Positions 45,720 to 55,002 of a stretch of 64,000 nt of DNA are shown piece by piece. The notes beneath the pieces are model-generated. The model ran no database searches, was not told where the DNA came from, and worked only from the letters and a program-made list of their open reading frames with translations. Source of the stretch: Sphingomonadales bacterium (GTDB taxonomy: Bacteria > Bacteroidota > Bacteroidia > Flavobacteriales_D > Crocinitomicaceae); NCBI GenBank assembly GCA_016872115.1, contig VHBC01000007.1, forward strand, positions 33,613 to 97,612, read 5' to 3'. The position numbers and the translations under genes are program-made. Numbering within the stretch: position 1 is the first letter of the stretch; each line of letters begins with the position of its first letter.

Positions 45720-46947
45720 GCATTACTGGAATCCGAATTACGGCAATTCCCGTTGGTGTTTCAATCTTGATAAAAGAGGTGTTTTTAGCGAATTGAAGTT
45801 GCATCTTATTTTCAACACCATCTTTTGTCAACGGACATTTTCTTCCGAGTAAATCAAAGGCATCTATTGCTAGAATTTGTTCACTTTCGATTTGAATTGA
45901 GTTTGGTCCCGTTATTTTCCAAGTCAAGAAGCTATTGTCTACGAGCCCTGCATTTGGGTTGTTGACTTCAATTATAACAGTATCGGTATCGCAGAGCCCT
46001 TCTGCTACCAACATGACTTGATAGCTCGATAAATTATATTCAAAACCTACATTTGCACCAATTTCAACGGTTAAATCTGGAAAATACCATGTAAAATTTG
46101 CACTTTGATTGGCATTGGCTGTAAAACTTTGAAGACTGGAACCCGGAATACTCGAATAACTTGCAGTTGCTTGAAGAACGCTATCTGTGTGTATCAGTTT
46201 CCAGGTAGATAGGCTATCTAGTACAATGGTACTGGCCACTTGCTGTAAAATACCGGCCGTATTTTGATCGATGCCAGGATTGTATGGACTGCCCATTGTT
46301 GGCTCATGAAACAGAGAAGTATAAAAAACACAAGCAGCTAAATAAGAGCCTTCTAAGCTGGGGTGTGAGCCATCTTGCTGATACAAATTGATGTTTGGGT
46401 AGTTGTCTCGGACGTATTTCCAAGCCACGCCCACCGGTGAGACAGCTGCATTGGCAGAGTCGGCAATGCGCAAGTAGGCGTCGCGCAGGCGCTGATTCAT
46501 TTTATCAAAAGTGTTGATAGAATCCCATTGTGGATCGCCGTTTTGCCGACCCCAGGTCATGAAATAATTAACCTGGCTACACGGTTGAATGGCTTTGGCA
46601 CTGTCTGCGAGTTGCACCGCAAAAGGAAGCGTAGCGGTATTGACTTGATTGAATGGAAAGCTGGGTTCTTGGCTTTGGCCTTGTAAAATGATATAATCCC
46701 AGGGCTGTGCAGCCATTTTTTGATAATTTACAGGGTTGGCAGCATGGCTCTGAAAAGTTTGACCACCGGGTGTATTGCTGTCAAAATACAAGACGTCGTT
46801 TCGAGAAGAGGAGAGATCGCTGACCATTTGCGGTAGGTTATTGACCCCCATGTAGCTGTTGCCAATAAAAAGTGCACGAAGTGTGTCTTGGGCAAGTAAT
46901 AAATGAGAAAAAAGTAAGGATGCAGAAAGGATGAAAAGACGCATCAT
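45712..46947 (-). CDS. exported SGNH/GDSL-like hydrolase with likely T9SS tail
   Basis: The 411-residue product has a signal peptide and an SGNH-type domain: the nucleophile Ser in ALFIGNSYMGVN, a GQSQEPS segment, and the catalytic Asp-His pair in DGSHPSLEGSYLAACVFY. This is similar to DUF4886-type proteins. The C-terminus (about 340-411) contains an IDAFDLLGRKCPL strand and ends FIKIETPTGIAVIRIPV, which fits a T9SS type A sorting domain. The substrate is unknown; esterase action on surface polysaccharides is possible. Confidence 0.75.
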   Translation of the reverse strand: MMRLFILSASLLFSHLLLAQDTLRALFIGNSYMGVNNLPQMVSDLSSSRNDVLYFDSNTPGGQTFQSHAANPVNYQKMAAQPWDYIILQGQSQEPSFPFNQVNTATLPFAVQLADSAKAIQPCSQVNYFMTWGRQNGDPQWDSINTFDKMNQRLRDAYLRIADSANAAVSPVGVAWKYVRDNYPNINLYQQDGSHPSLEGSYLAACVFYTSLFHEPTMGSPYNPGIDQNTAGILQQVASTIVLDSLSTWKLIHTDSVLQATASYSSIPGSSLQSFTANANQSANFTWYFPDLTVEIGANVGFEYNLSSYQVMLVAEGLCDTDTVIIEVNNPNAGLVDNSFLTWKITGPNSIQIESEQILAIDAFDLLGRKCPLTKDGVENKMQLQFAKNTSFIKIETPTGIAVIRIPVMLN

Positions 46948-46952
46948 TCATT

Positions 46953-48206
46953 TTATAAGCCGTTGGCGGCCATGCGTAATTTAAGTTCCATGTATGCTTG
47001 CTCATAAGCCTCACGCTGTTTTTTATCGCGGTTTGAGAGGTCCATACGGCCCATGGTTTTAAGGATTTCGTCTGCAGCAGCAGTATTGCGCAAAGCAAAA
47101 TAAGCCTCCAACAAATTGAAATAAATGGCAATAGTGATGTCTTTGTCGATGCGTGCTTTTTTGTTGTCAATTTCGGATTCTTCAAGGGCTTTGTTCCAGA
47201 TGCCAATTGCTTCGTTGAGTTTCATGGCGCCTTGCGCTTCGTTGGTGCCGAGCATTTTGAAACCTAAATTCGCCGCATTAAACGCGTCTTGAATGTCGTT
47301 ATGCGACTCATTCTTAGACTTTACATAATACATTTCAAATGTTTCTTCGGTGCGTTCAAAACCAATGCGATCATTGATCATATGATTGATCACTTTGAGG
47401 TTGTCTTGCAAACACTTGTCTTCCATGGCCTTAACTGATGCACTGATATCCATAGAAGGCTGTGTTTTGGTTGCTGGGCCTTTGTACGTTTTAAACTCAG
47501 TGAATTCTGCAGGTGCTGCAGCGTAAATTTCTTGGTTAATAGCGTTGGTGACGCGGAAGCTCATCGGGTGGCGATACGTAAATTCGATATGGTAGTAAGT
47601 CACATCAACAGTGGTTACAACATTATTTACACGAGATGATTCTTTCTTAACTTCAGATACTACTCTAGCAGGCGTAGACTCATAACCCTGAAGGGTTACA
47701 GTGTAATTCAAGGCATTCCCTGCGCTTTTCTGAAGGCCATCAATAAACAAGTATGTAGAAGCTAATGAGGTGTAATCATAGCTTGTTTTCATTGCTGGCA
47801 TAGATACTGTCCGACGATAAGGTTGTGGCACATAATCTTTAACCGGACGGTTGTTTTCGTTCAATACCTGTTTTTCAATAATTTTAGAAGCCGTAGATTT
47901 TTCGTTCCAAGCTTTCATTTCACGCTCGTATTTTTCATCGGCAGCTTTGATTTTATTCGGGTAATCTGCCATGTCTCGTTGGTAGTCTGCTTCAGCTTGG
48001 GCTTTGTCCGCTTCGTATTGCGCCATTAATTTTTGATTTTCTACATCATAAGCTGCCGTTACACTTGAGATGTAATTTGTCGGTTTGGGTTGAACCGGAT
48101 TGCTCGGTAATTTGGTGTAGGTGTATGTAATTTGTTCTCCTTTAACAGATTGCGCTAAAGAGTTGAAGGCCAGGGCTAAAGCCACAAATAGAATAGTTTT
48201 TTTCAC
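46953..48206 (-). CDS. exported protein of unknown function with coiled coil
   Basis: I take the GTG at 48206 as start, giving 417 residues with the signal peptide VKKTILFVALALAFNSLAQS (first residue Met when translated). A TTG three codons upstream and an ATG at 48323 are also in frame, but the longer form would put 39 basic residues before the signal peptide. A coiled coil rich in Ala, Glu and Lys lies near 60-110, and TPR-like helices lie in the C-terminal third. No family is recognised. The start codon sits in an inverted repeat. Confidence 0.6.
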   Translation of the reverse strand: MKKTILFVALALAFNSLAQSVKGEQITYTYTKLPSNPVQPKPTNYISSVTAAYDVENQKLMAQYEADKAQAEADYQRDMADYPNKIKAADEKYEREMKAWNEKSTASKIIEKQVLNENNRPVKDYVPQPYRRTVSMPAMKTSYDYTSLASTYLFIDGLQKSAGNALNYTVTLQGYESTPARVVSEVKKESSRVNNVVTTVDVTYYHIEFTYRHPMSFRVTNAINQEIYAAAPAEFTEFKTYKGPATKTQPSMDISASVKAMEDKCLQDNLKVINHMINDRIGFERTEETFEMYYVKSKNESHNDIQDAFNAANLGFKMLGTNEAQGAMKLNEAIGIWNKALEESEIDNKKARIDKDITIAIYFNLLEAYFALRNTAAADEILKTMGRMDLSNRDKKQREAYEQAYMELKLRMAANGL

Positions 48207-48244
48207 GTTTGTCAATTTTTTTACCCGCAAAGAACGTGAAAAAA
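48198..48244 (-). promoter_or_regulatory. 12-bp inverted repeat over the start codon of the 46953-48206 gene
   Basis: TTTTTTCACGTT (48198-48209 on the plus strand) and AACGTGAAAAAA (48233-48244) are perfectly complementary with a 23-base loop. In the minus-strand message the 3' arm contains the GTG start codon and the first lysine codons, so pairing would hide the start. As DNA it could be an operator. Confidence 0.55.
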
Positions 48245-48347
48245 GGGCACATAGTTGCTTTAGTTTTTGAGGTAATTTGTATTTGATTTTTTTTAAGGTG
48301 CCCGTGAACTTAACTTCTTTCATTTTGTTTAAGAAAAAAACGAAAAG

Positions 48348-49034
48348 ATGAAACAAAACGGATTCCACGCTTCCCCAACTCACTTGGATATCATTATTGA
48401 CGAAATTGGCGATGAGCATGTCAGCACCTCGGTTGATACCCCACTGCGTGCCGATGCCTTTGACAAATCAGACGACCAGAAAATCGTAGAAATTGCCAAC
48501 CATTTTGCGCAAATTATGGATATCCTTGGGTTAGACCGTAACGACGACAGCCTAAGTGGTACGCCAAAGCGAGTGGCTAAAATGTACGTAAAGGAAATTT
48601 TTTCAGGCCTGAATCCGGCAAATTTCCCGGACATCAAACTTTTTGAAAATAAATACCAGTACAATCAAATGCTGGTCGAAAAAAATATTTTGTTTTATTC
48701 CAATTGCGAGCATCATTTTGTACCTATCATTGGCAAGGCGCATGTAGCGTATATTTCTGGCGGTAAGGTGATTGGTTTATCTAAAATCAATCGTATTGTT
48801 CAGCATTTTGCCAAACGCCCTCAGGTTCAAGAGCGCCTCACCATGCAAATCACCAAGGCATTGCAAGAAGTGCTAGAGACACAAGATGTAGCGGTGGTCA
48901 TTGATGCAACGCATTTGTGTGTTTCTTCGAGAGGTGTTAAAGACGTAAACAGCAGTACGGTTACAGCCAATTACTGTGGTAAGTTCGAAAATGAAGCTAC
49001 CAAAAATGAGTTTTTGAAGTATATTGAACTTTAA
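48348..49034 (+). CDS. folE: GTP cyclohydrolase I
   Basis: FolE converts GTP to dihydroneopterin triphosphate, the first step of folate and pterin synthesis. The 228-residue product has the zinc and catalytic motifs SNCEHHFVPIIGKAHVAYI (Cys and two His) and HLCVSSRGVKD, the LSGTPKRVAKMY segment and IGLSKINRIVQHFAKRPQVQ (in part). A 40-residue N-terminal extension precedes the core, as is common. It diverges from the 46953-48206 gene. Confidence 0.97.
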   Translation: MKQNGFHASPTHLDIIIDEIGDEHVSTSVDTPLRADAFDKSDDQKIVEIANHFAQIMDILGLDRNDDSLSGTPKRVAKMYVKEIFSGLNPANFPDIKLFENKYQYNQMLVEKNILFYSNCEHHFVPIIGKAHVAYISGGKVIGLSKINRIVQHFAKRPQVQERLTMQITKALQEVLETQDVAVVIDATHLCVSSRGVKDVNSSTVTANYCGKFENEATKNEFLKYIEL

Positions 49035-49254
49035 CCTTGCGACGGCAAATACGCCTGAACAACTATGAGTTCGTCCCAGGTTGCTGTTTTGCCTAATTTT
49101 TCTTTGAGAGGTGCTAAAGAGGTTTCATGATATCTGTGAGCGCTATTTGTTGGTTTTGATCAACACTACAAAATGATTGTAAATGGTTTGGATCAAGATG
49201 CGTGCTATCCTTTATTTTGCGCAATGTTGTTGTCTTGCCCGTCCCGGCTTTACC
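49031..49254 (-). pseudogene. remnant of a PIF1-like helicase
   Basis: On the minus strand 49254-49114 encodes GKAGTGKTTTLRKIKDSTH and onwards, a Walker A P-loop like that at the N-terminus of Bacteroidota PIF1-type helicases, ending in a stop. In another frame 49155-49031 encodes a segment with LAPLKEKLGKTATWDELIVV that resembles the C-terminal helix-turn-helix tail of the same family. The order fits a gene that lost its middle and suffered a frameshift. It fills the gap between folE and the next gene. The family call is from memory of motifs. Confidence 0.45.
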
Positions 49255-50956
49255 TTAGCAAATGCACAAATCCATGCCCAATTTTCCCGCTTTCAGTTTT
49301 AAATTTATAAGTATAAACCCCTTCAACCAATTCCTTTCCTGAAGCGTCTATTCCATTCCAAGTATTTTGGTAATTGGTTGCCGAATAAACGATGTTTCCC
49401 CAGCGATTGAGAATGGTTACTTCTGTGTTTTCTGGTAAGTTTTCGATGGCAAAGAAATCATTGGTGCCATCCGAATTGGGTGTAATTACATTTGGAAATG
49501 CATAAGGCAAGGTTGGAGTAAGGGTATCTGGACAATCAAATAAGGTTATGTTTTGGGTGATTGTATCCGTATGACAATTAAATTGGACAATGGCGGTAAT
49601 TTGATAAGAAGCCAAATCAGAAAACTCGTGGGTAGGGTTTAGGGATGTTGAGGTATTATTTGCCCCTGAGCTCGGATCACCAAAATTCCAACTTATTTGA
49701 TTGATTGGTAACGTTGTTGCAATCAAAAATGCGATGGTACTTTGCAAACATGAGTCGGGAGAAAAAGCAATGAGAGGACTGGAAAAATTCCGTTCGTGAA
49801 CGCGAGCGGGCAAACCCAACAAGCACAATCCGTTAAGCGTAACGGCATTACTCGTGTAATCACAAAACGAACTATTTGGTGAATTGATGGCATCTAATAC
49901 ATTACTTCCACCAATGGCAACATACAATTTCCCGTCTTGTCCTTCTTCGATTTGAAACGTTGGATTGCTCGGTGTGGCAACTAACGTATGTGAGGAGGCA
50001 ATATTTATGGAGTCATAAGTTGTTAATTTCAATTGATAGACTGAAATGTTGTTGGTATAATAAAACATACTTCCGTCGGGCGAAAAACTACATCCGTATT
50101 TCCGGATTGGTGAACCAGGAGTATTATCGAAAACCTCCACCGTAATAGGATCAAATAATTGTCCTGTTGCAGCATCAAATGAATAGAAATCAATAAATCT
50201 GCTATCGTCAATGGGCATTGCTATTCTGTCGCCGGCTCGATTCGCTTTCATAGATCCATAAAAAGGCATTCTCGGATCGAAATTAGAATTAGCCCCCAAT
50301 AAAGCGGTCCCAACATTGCTGGAAACGGGAATTGGATCTACACCACACCCGTCTACTTTGTAGGCTAAAAATTGATCACTTTCTCTTTTGTGAACGATTA
50401 CCCAATAACCTCTGATTGCCTCACTTCGCACAACGGTCATTTTTTCGGATAGAAAATCAGTGAGGAAAATATTCTTTTGTGAAGGTACAACATCGCCTAA
50501 TCCACCATTCAGCGTCAAATCGACCACCGTATATCTCAAGCCGTTATCCAATGGTGGATTATCATATTCGAGATCGTCCATCGTGAAAATGTAATACTTT
50601 GTAGGATCTTCAGGAAATGGAACAATTACAGGTCCTTGTGAACACGACTGGAAAGCTCCTCCAAATAAATTAAATCCATTTGGCATTGTTTGATGATTTG
50701 GAGTCCAAACACTTGTTCCATCTGTATAAAAAAGCAATTGTCCGGTTGCTTCATCAGAAACAGAAGCACATTGTTCCGGACTGTAAATTGCTGAGCTGAG
50801 CATTCCATTTGGTTGGGCTCCCGAAAAATCCACCATACAATTGAACCCAAAATTCCAATAATTATTTTGCAGTTGAGCAAAAACAACAGTTTTTTGTAAG
50901 GTGAAAGTTAGGATAAGAAAAAGGGAATATCTTTTTAAAATGGGCATAAAAATCAT
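49250..50956 (-). CDS. T9SS cargo with type B sorting domain (paralogue 1)
   Basis: The 568-residue product has a signal peptide, a propeller-like region with blades such as GMLSSAIYSPEQCASVSDE and YYIFTMDDLEYDNPP, a PKD-like segment (ISWNFGDPSSGANNTS) and the type B sorting domain: FPNVITPNSDGTNDFFAIEN, ILNRWGNIVYS, GKELVEGVYTYKF. It is similar over its whole length to the gene just upstream, so the two are tandem paralogues. Its ATG overlaps the upstream stop by 4 bases. It is probably a surface protein of unknown ligand. Confidence 0.82.
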   Translation of the reverse strand: MIFMPILKRYSLFLILTFTLQKTVVFAQLQNNYWNFGFNCMVDFSGAQPNGMLSSAIYSPEQCASVSDEATGQLLFYTDGTSVWTPNHQTMPNGFNLFGGAFQSCSQGPVIVPFPEDPTKYYIFTMDDLEYDNPPLDNGLRYTVVDLTLNGGLGDVVPSQKNIFLTDFLSEKMTVVRSEAIRGYWVIVHKRESDQFLAYKVDGCGVDPIPVSSNVGTALLGANSNFDPRMPFYGSMKANRAGDRIAMPIDDSRFIDFYSFDAATGQLFDPITVEVFDNTPGSPIRKYGCSFSPDGSMFYYTNNISVYQLKLTTYDSINIASSHTLVATPSNPTFQIEEGQDGKLYVAIGGSNVLDAINSPNSSFCDYTSNAVTLNGLCLLGLPARVHERNFSSPLIAFSPDSCLQSTIAFLIATTLPINQISWNFGDPSSGANNTSTSLNPTHEFSDLASYQITAIVQFNCHTDTITQNITLFDCPDTLTPTLPYAFPNVITPNSDGTNDFFAIENLPENTEVTILNRWGNIVYSATNYQNTWNGIDASGKELVEGVYTYKFKTESGKIGHGFVHLLR

Positions 50957-52653
50957 TTAATTATTTGCACAAAACCATGACCGGTTTTTCCGCTTGCTGT
51001 TTTGAATTGATAGGTATAAACCCCTTCTAACAAGTCCTTTCCTGAAGTGTCTTTTCCATCCCAATTGTTTTGGTAATTAGTTGAAGAATAAACAACATTT
51101 CCCCAACGGTTGAGAATGATTACTTCTGTGTTTTCGGGTAAATTCTGGATTGCAAAAATGTCATTTAAGCCATCGCCGTTAGCACTTATTACATTAGGGA
51201 AAATAAACCCTGTGCTACTGCTATCTGTTGGATCTTCGGTTGGACAAGGTAATACAACCATTTGATCACTACCTAATCCACACGGTCCATTAACAGTTGC
51301 ACTGTAAATTCCAGGGCTTGTCACCGTATAAAATTGTCCCGAATTTGTAGAGGCATCGCCGCCCCAAGACCACGATGTTCCGTTGCCGGCATTCAGTAAT
51401 AAAGTTTCTCCTGGGCACAGAAAGGTTGTGTCGGGTCCAAATTGTATTTGAGCTTCGTAACTATTATAAAATATCCATGAAGGGAAGTTCGGTAATGCAA
51501 AAAAACCAAAAGAGGTAATGAAATCACTAGGGAAAGAAAAAACATTGAGGGTAATTGTTGGAGATGAAGTGTTCGGGCAATTAATTGTCCCCAACGCTGT
51601 TGCTATATCGCCTGTGGTTGGCTCTAAAACAGTATATGTGTGATATATTTTTCCATCAGGAGCTAATTGCATGTAGTAGCCATTAAAATTGTTCTGAATA
51701 ATTTGAGCTGTTGATGATAAATCTTGTCCAGAGGAATGCGCAAGAATTATATCGTATTGGATTAATTGAAATGTAGAATTGAACTGATCAAATTCTGTTG
51801 CGTACAAATATTGTCCGTTGGGTGAAAACTCAAAGTAACTTGCTGCGTTACCTCCTAAATCGGTATCAAACGTTAAAACACCTGTCGTTAGATCAAAATC
51901 AAATAAACCTGCTTGGGTCATTACTTTATTACAACAAGATTGACCAGGTAAAAAAGGAATAGGACTTGCTTTAATTATACTACCTGATGTTGATACAGGA
52001 GCTGGGTAAACGCCTGATAATTGTACCCCATTTTGAGTCACGCTATAGACGCCAATCCCTGAAGTATCTTGGTTGATTAAAATCCAATAATCTGTCTCAT
52101 TGGCATGTCGTATAGCGCACAAACCTTCGAAAGAATAATCATAAACTTGAATGTCAGCTTCAACGACATCTCCTAGTCCAGCGTTTAATGACATATCAAT
52201 TTTAAAATAGCGCAAGCCTCTGCCATTTGGTTCTGAAGGAACGACCCCATCAATGTCGAATTCGAGTTCTTCCATTGTGAATAGGTAAAATACATTCGGT
52301 TCGCCCGGAGCCGGAACAACCACGGATGACTGCGCAGCACTCCAGCCTCCGCCTTCCGTACCCTGCATGTCATACATGACCTCGTTGTTTTTATTCCATA
52401 TTTTACCTCCATCTTGACCACTTGCCGGTATTCTGCCTCCGCCATTTGAATAGAATAATAAGTTTCCGTTTTCATCGCAATAAGAAGTGCTTCCTTCGAA
52501 TGTGAAAATCTGACTTCCTGAAGTTTGAACAGGTGAACCGCTGTTGAAATCTAAACTGTGTCCGGCTCCAAAATGCCACACATTGGCTTCTTTTTGAGTA
52601 AAACCAATTTTGGCCAATACAAGGAGTAAGCAGAGGCAATGATACTTTTTCAT
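50953..52653 (-). CDS. T9SS cargo with type B sorting domain (paralogue 2)
   Basis: The 566-residue product has a signal peptide (MKKYHCLCLLLVLAKIGFTQ), a propeller-like region (LFYSNGGGRIPASGQ, FYLFTMEELEFDIDG), a short Ig-like segment (GETLLLNAGNGTSWSWGGDA) and the type B domain FPNVISANGDGLNDIFAIQN, ILNRWGNVVYSS, GKDLLEGVYTYQF. Its sorting domain is nearly the same as in paralogue 1, also in DNA. The ATG overlaps the upstream gene by 4 bases. Confidence 0.82.
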   Translation of the reverse strand: MKKYHCLCLLLVLAKIGFTQKEANVWHFGAGHSLDFNSGSPVQTSGSQIFTFEGSTSYCDENGNLLFYSNGGGRIPASGQDGGKIWNKNNEVMYDMQGTEGGGWSAAQSSVVVPAPGEPNVFYLFTMEELEFDIDGVVPSEPNGRGLRYFKIDMSLNAGLGDVVEADIQVYDYSFEGLCAIRHANETDYWILINQDTSGIGVYSVTQNGVQLSGVYPAPVSTSGSIIKASPIPFLPGQSCCNKVMTQAGLFDFDLTTGVLTFDTDLGGNAASYFEFSPNGQYLYATEFDQFNSTFQLIQYDIILAHSSGQDLSSTAQIIQNNFNGYYMQLAPDGKIYHTYTVLEPTTGDIATALGTINCPNTSSPTITLNVFSFPSDFITSFGFFALPNFPSWIFYNSYEAQIQFGPDTTFLCPGETLLLNAGNGTSWSWGGDASTNSGQFYTVTSPGIYSATVNGPCGLGSDQMVVLPCPTEDPTDSSSTGFIFPNVISANGDGLNDIFAIQNLPENTEVIILNRWGNVVYSSTNYQNNWDGKDTSGKDLLEGVYTYQFKTASGKTGHGFVQIIK

Positions 52654-54995
52654 CGGAGTAAGCTAAAATGTCCGCGAATTGTTTTGGATTCTTGCATTCC
52701 GTCAAAACGGTATCGTACTTGATAAGTGTATATGCCGCTTTGCGCGGAAGCGTTATTTGGACCGTAATAGCCATTCCAACCGATTTCAATGTTTTCGCTT
52801 TCAAAAATGAGTTCGCCCCAACGATTAAAAATCTGCAAGGAGAAGTCAGAAGGATCGATTTTATTCCCCTCAATTTGAAAGTACTGATTCAGTTCGTTGC
52901 CATCAGGAGTAAAAGCATTCGGTATAAAAAGGGTAGCATTTTCAAAAATGCCGATAATACTAGTGGCGCTGCTTGTACAACCTGCCTGATTTGTCACCTG
53001 GAGTACGATTGAAAATTCATTTGAAGTATTGTTCGGAATAGAGAATTCTGGGTTTTGCTGTGTGCTGGTTTCGGTATTATTGCCAAAATTGACCGACCAT
53101 AGCCAGCTATCCACCTGACCCAAAGTAGCATCTGTAAGTTGTATACTTTGATCTCCTACTTGTAGTACTTCAGGAGAAAAATCAAACGCGGCAAGGGGTG
53201 TATCCAAAACCGTGATGTAGTTGTTGAGTATAAGGGTATCGGAACAGCCCGCAGTTGAGTTGACTATTAAGGTGATATCGTAAACCCCCGGTGCATTTGG
53301 AGAGAAAGTAACATTCGTTTGATTGGAAAGCGCTTGACCATCTAGGAGCCAAGTGGTATATAATCCGAGTTGAGGTGCGCTTTGGTTGTTTAGGGTGAGT
53401 ACTTCGTTTGAGCAAAGTAGCGTATCAGAAGCCGTAAAAGCAGCAATTGGTAGTGGATTGACCTCAATGTACATGCACTCAGTGAGTGTATCCGCATTTG
53501 CGTCAGTAACGGTTAGGCAGGCCAAGCCACTTGCGCTAGGCGTGAAAGCAAAGCCAGCCTGCTGACTCACCTCCTGACCTTCGAAGGTCCAGGAATAGGT
53601 GAATGGACCAATTCCGTTGTTGTTGAATAAGAGCATTGGATTGACGCTTTCGCCAAAACAGATACTTGTGTCGTTGGAAATGGCGATATCCCAAATTGGG
53701 GTGGTATAAAATGGATCTGTGCAACAAGTACCGCCTTCAGATAAATCATAGATTTCGGTAGTCCAGCAATTATAGGAGGTATGATGAAAACGAAGGCTAC
53801 CACCAAAGGCATTGATAAAATAGGCTACAGTCTCGTCAGGTGTATTGCCGCCGCCTGCCTGATATAGCGTGTCGCACTGCCCGCTCACACCAACCATGAG
53901 GCCACTTTGATAAGCTTGTCCGTTTTGATGATCGGGGAAGTAGTCTAGAGGAGGGGCGGTTAAAATTTGCACCAACGAAGGATTCACACCTGATATACTT
54001 GTGGTAATGTTTCCTAGACCGCAGTGGTTGTTATTTTGACTCGAATTAAAACCGGCGTATAGTACCTCAGTAACATTTCCGACAAATGCACCACTGATAT
54101 TAACGATAACTGGCTCGTAGGTAGAGATACCAATCTTTAAATTAGGAATGTTCTGGTCACAGTTGATGTTGAGTGTGCCGCCGTCGTGATTTGAATAGAT
54201 GACTACGTTTCCATTTTGATTACAAATAGGAGAACTGTTCGGGTTAGGAACAAAATTATTGTAAAGTAAAAACCACCTGTGCGTCATGCCAGATGGAGGA
54301 ACGCCCGTAGATCCTGTAGCGGACGGAAACAGACAACTTGCGTTGATGCTCGTGCCAAACTGTTCGGGAACCCATGCTTGTCCGTTGTTGACTTGAATAT
54401 TTTGAAAAGCTGTGCCTTGGCTACTTGTGCCGATTCGGATGCCGATTTCTATCGGCGTTTGAGTGCTATTGACGGATGAATAATCACCGTAAATAAATTC
54501 TATGCCTGGCCAAATAACAGATGTGAAATTAAGCTTCGCCTGAAACGAGAAAGATTCACCTTGCATACCCACTCGCCGCACATTTTGCCATTGCACAATA
54601 ATACAGTTCGGCACATTGTTAAAACCTGTTACAATCTGATAGCTGACTCTGGCATTGTTATTCGTACTTTCTAAATTGCATGCAAACGGCGCAATAACCG
54701 GCATCCCGGGTGCTTGAGAAATGGGGTTGTAGTTGGTGCTGCTCGTCGCCTGACCTAAGGTTAGAAATCCATTGGTGCTCACAAAAAGGGTGTTATAAGC
54801 TTGACCGCCAATAGTGAATGGGGTAAATGAAATTGCGCTTGAAACCTGATCGTCGAAATTTTGAGTAAATAAAGGAATATCATTGAATAAGCTGTTATAA
54901 ACGTTGAGTTGCTGCCCCGCATATTGAAACTCAAGTTGTTGGGCTTTAATTAGAAAGCTTATAAACAAGATAAAAAATGAAATCTTAAATCTCAT
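52650..54995 (-). CDS. large T9SS cargo with PKD-like domains and type B sorting domain
   Basis: From the ATG at 54995 the product has 781 residues. A signal peptide (MRFKISFFILFISFLIKAQ) is followed by a long N-terminal beta domain (about 20-420), then PKD or SprB-like repeats (ISNDTSICFGESVNPMLLF, SDTLLCSNEVLTLNNQS) and a type B sorting domain (FIPNAFTPDGNELNQYFQIE, IFNRWGELIFESE, AQSGIYTYQVRY). Probably a surface adhesin. The first in-frame ATG (55016) would overlap the upstream gene; the internal one gives the better signal peptide. Confidence 0.82.
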   Translation of the reverse strand: MRFKISFFILFISFLIKAQQLEFQYAGQQLNVYNSLFNDIPLFTQNFDDQVSSAISFTPFTIGGQAYNTLFVSTNGFLTLGQATSSTNYNPISQAPGMPVIAPFACNLESTNNNARVSYQIVTGFNNVPNCIIVQWQNVRRVGMQGESFSFQAKLNFTSVIWPGIEFIYGDYSSVNSTQTPIEIGIRIGTSSQGTAFQNIQVNNGQAWVPEQFGTSINASCLFPSATGSTGVPPSGMTHRWFLLYNNFVPNPNSSPICNQNGNVVIYSNHDGGTLNINCDQNIPNLKIGISTYEPVIVNISGAFVGNVTEVLYAGFNSSQNNNHCGLGNITTSISGVNPSLVQILTAPPLDYFPDHQNGQAYQSGLMVGVSGQCDTLYQAGGGNTPDETVAYFINAFGGSLRFHHTSYNCWTTEIYDLSEGGTCCTDPFYTTPIWDIAISNDTSICFGESVNPMLLFNNNGIGPFTYSWTFEGQEVSQQAGFAFTPSASGLACLTVTDANADTLTECMYIEVNPLPIAAFTASDTLLCSNEVLTLNNQSAPQLGLYTTWLLDGQALSNQTNVTFSPNAPGVYDITLIVNSTAGCSDTLILNNYITVLDTPLAAFDFSPEVLQVGDQSIQLTDATLGQVDSWLWSVNFGNNTETSTQQNPEFSIPNNTSNEFSIVLQVTNQAGCTSSATSIIGIFENATLFIPNAFTPDGNELNQYFQIEGNKIDPSDFSLQIFNRWGELIFESENIEIGWNGYYGPNNASAQSGIYTYQVRYRFDGMQESKTIRGHFSLLR

Positions 54996-55002
54996 ATCAA
55001 TG

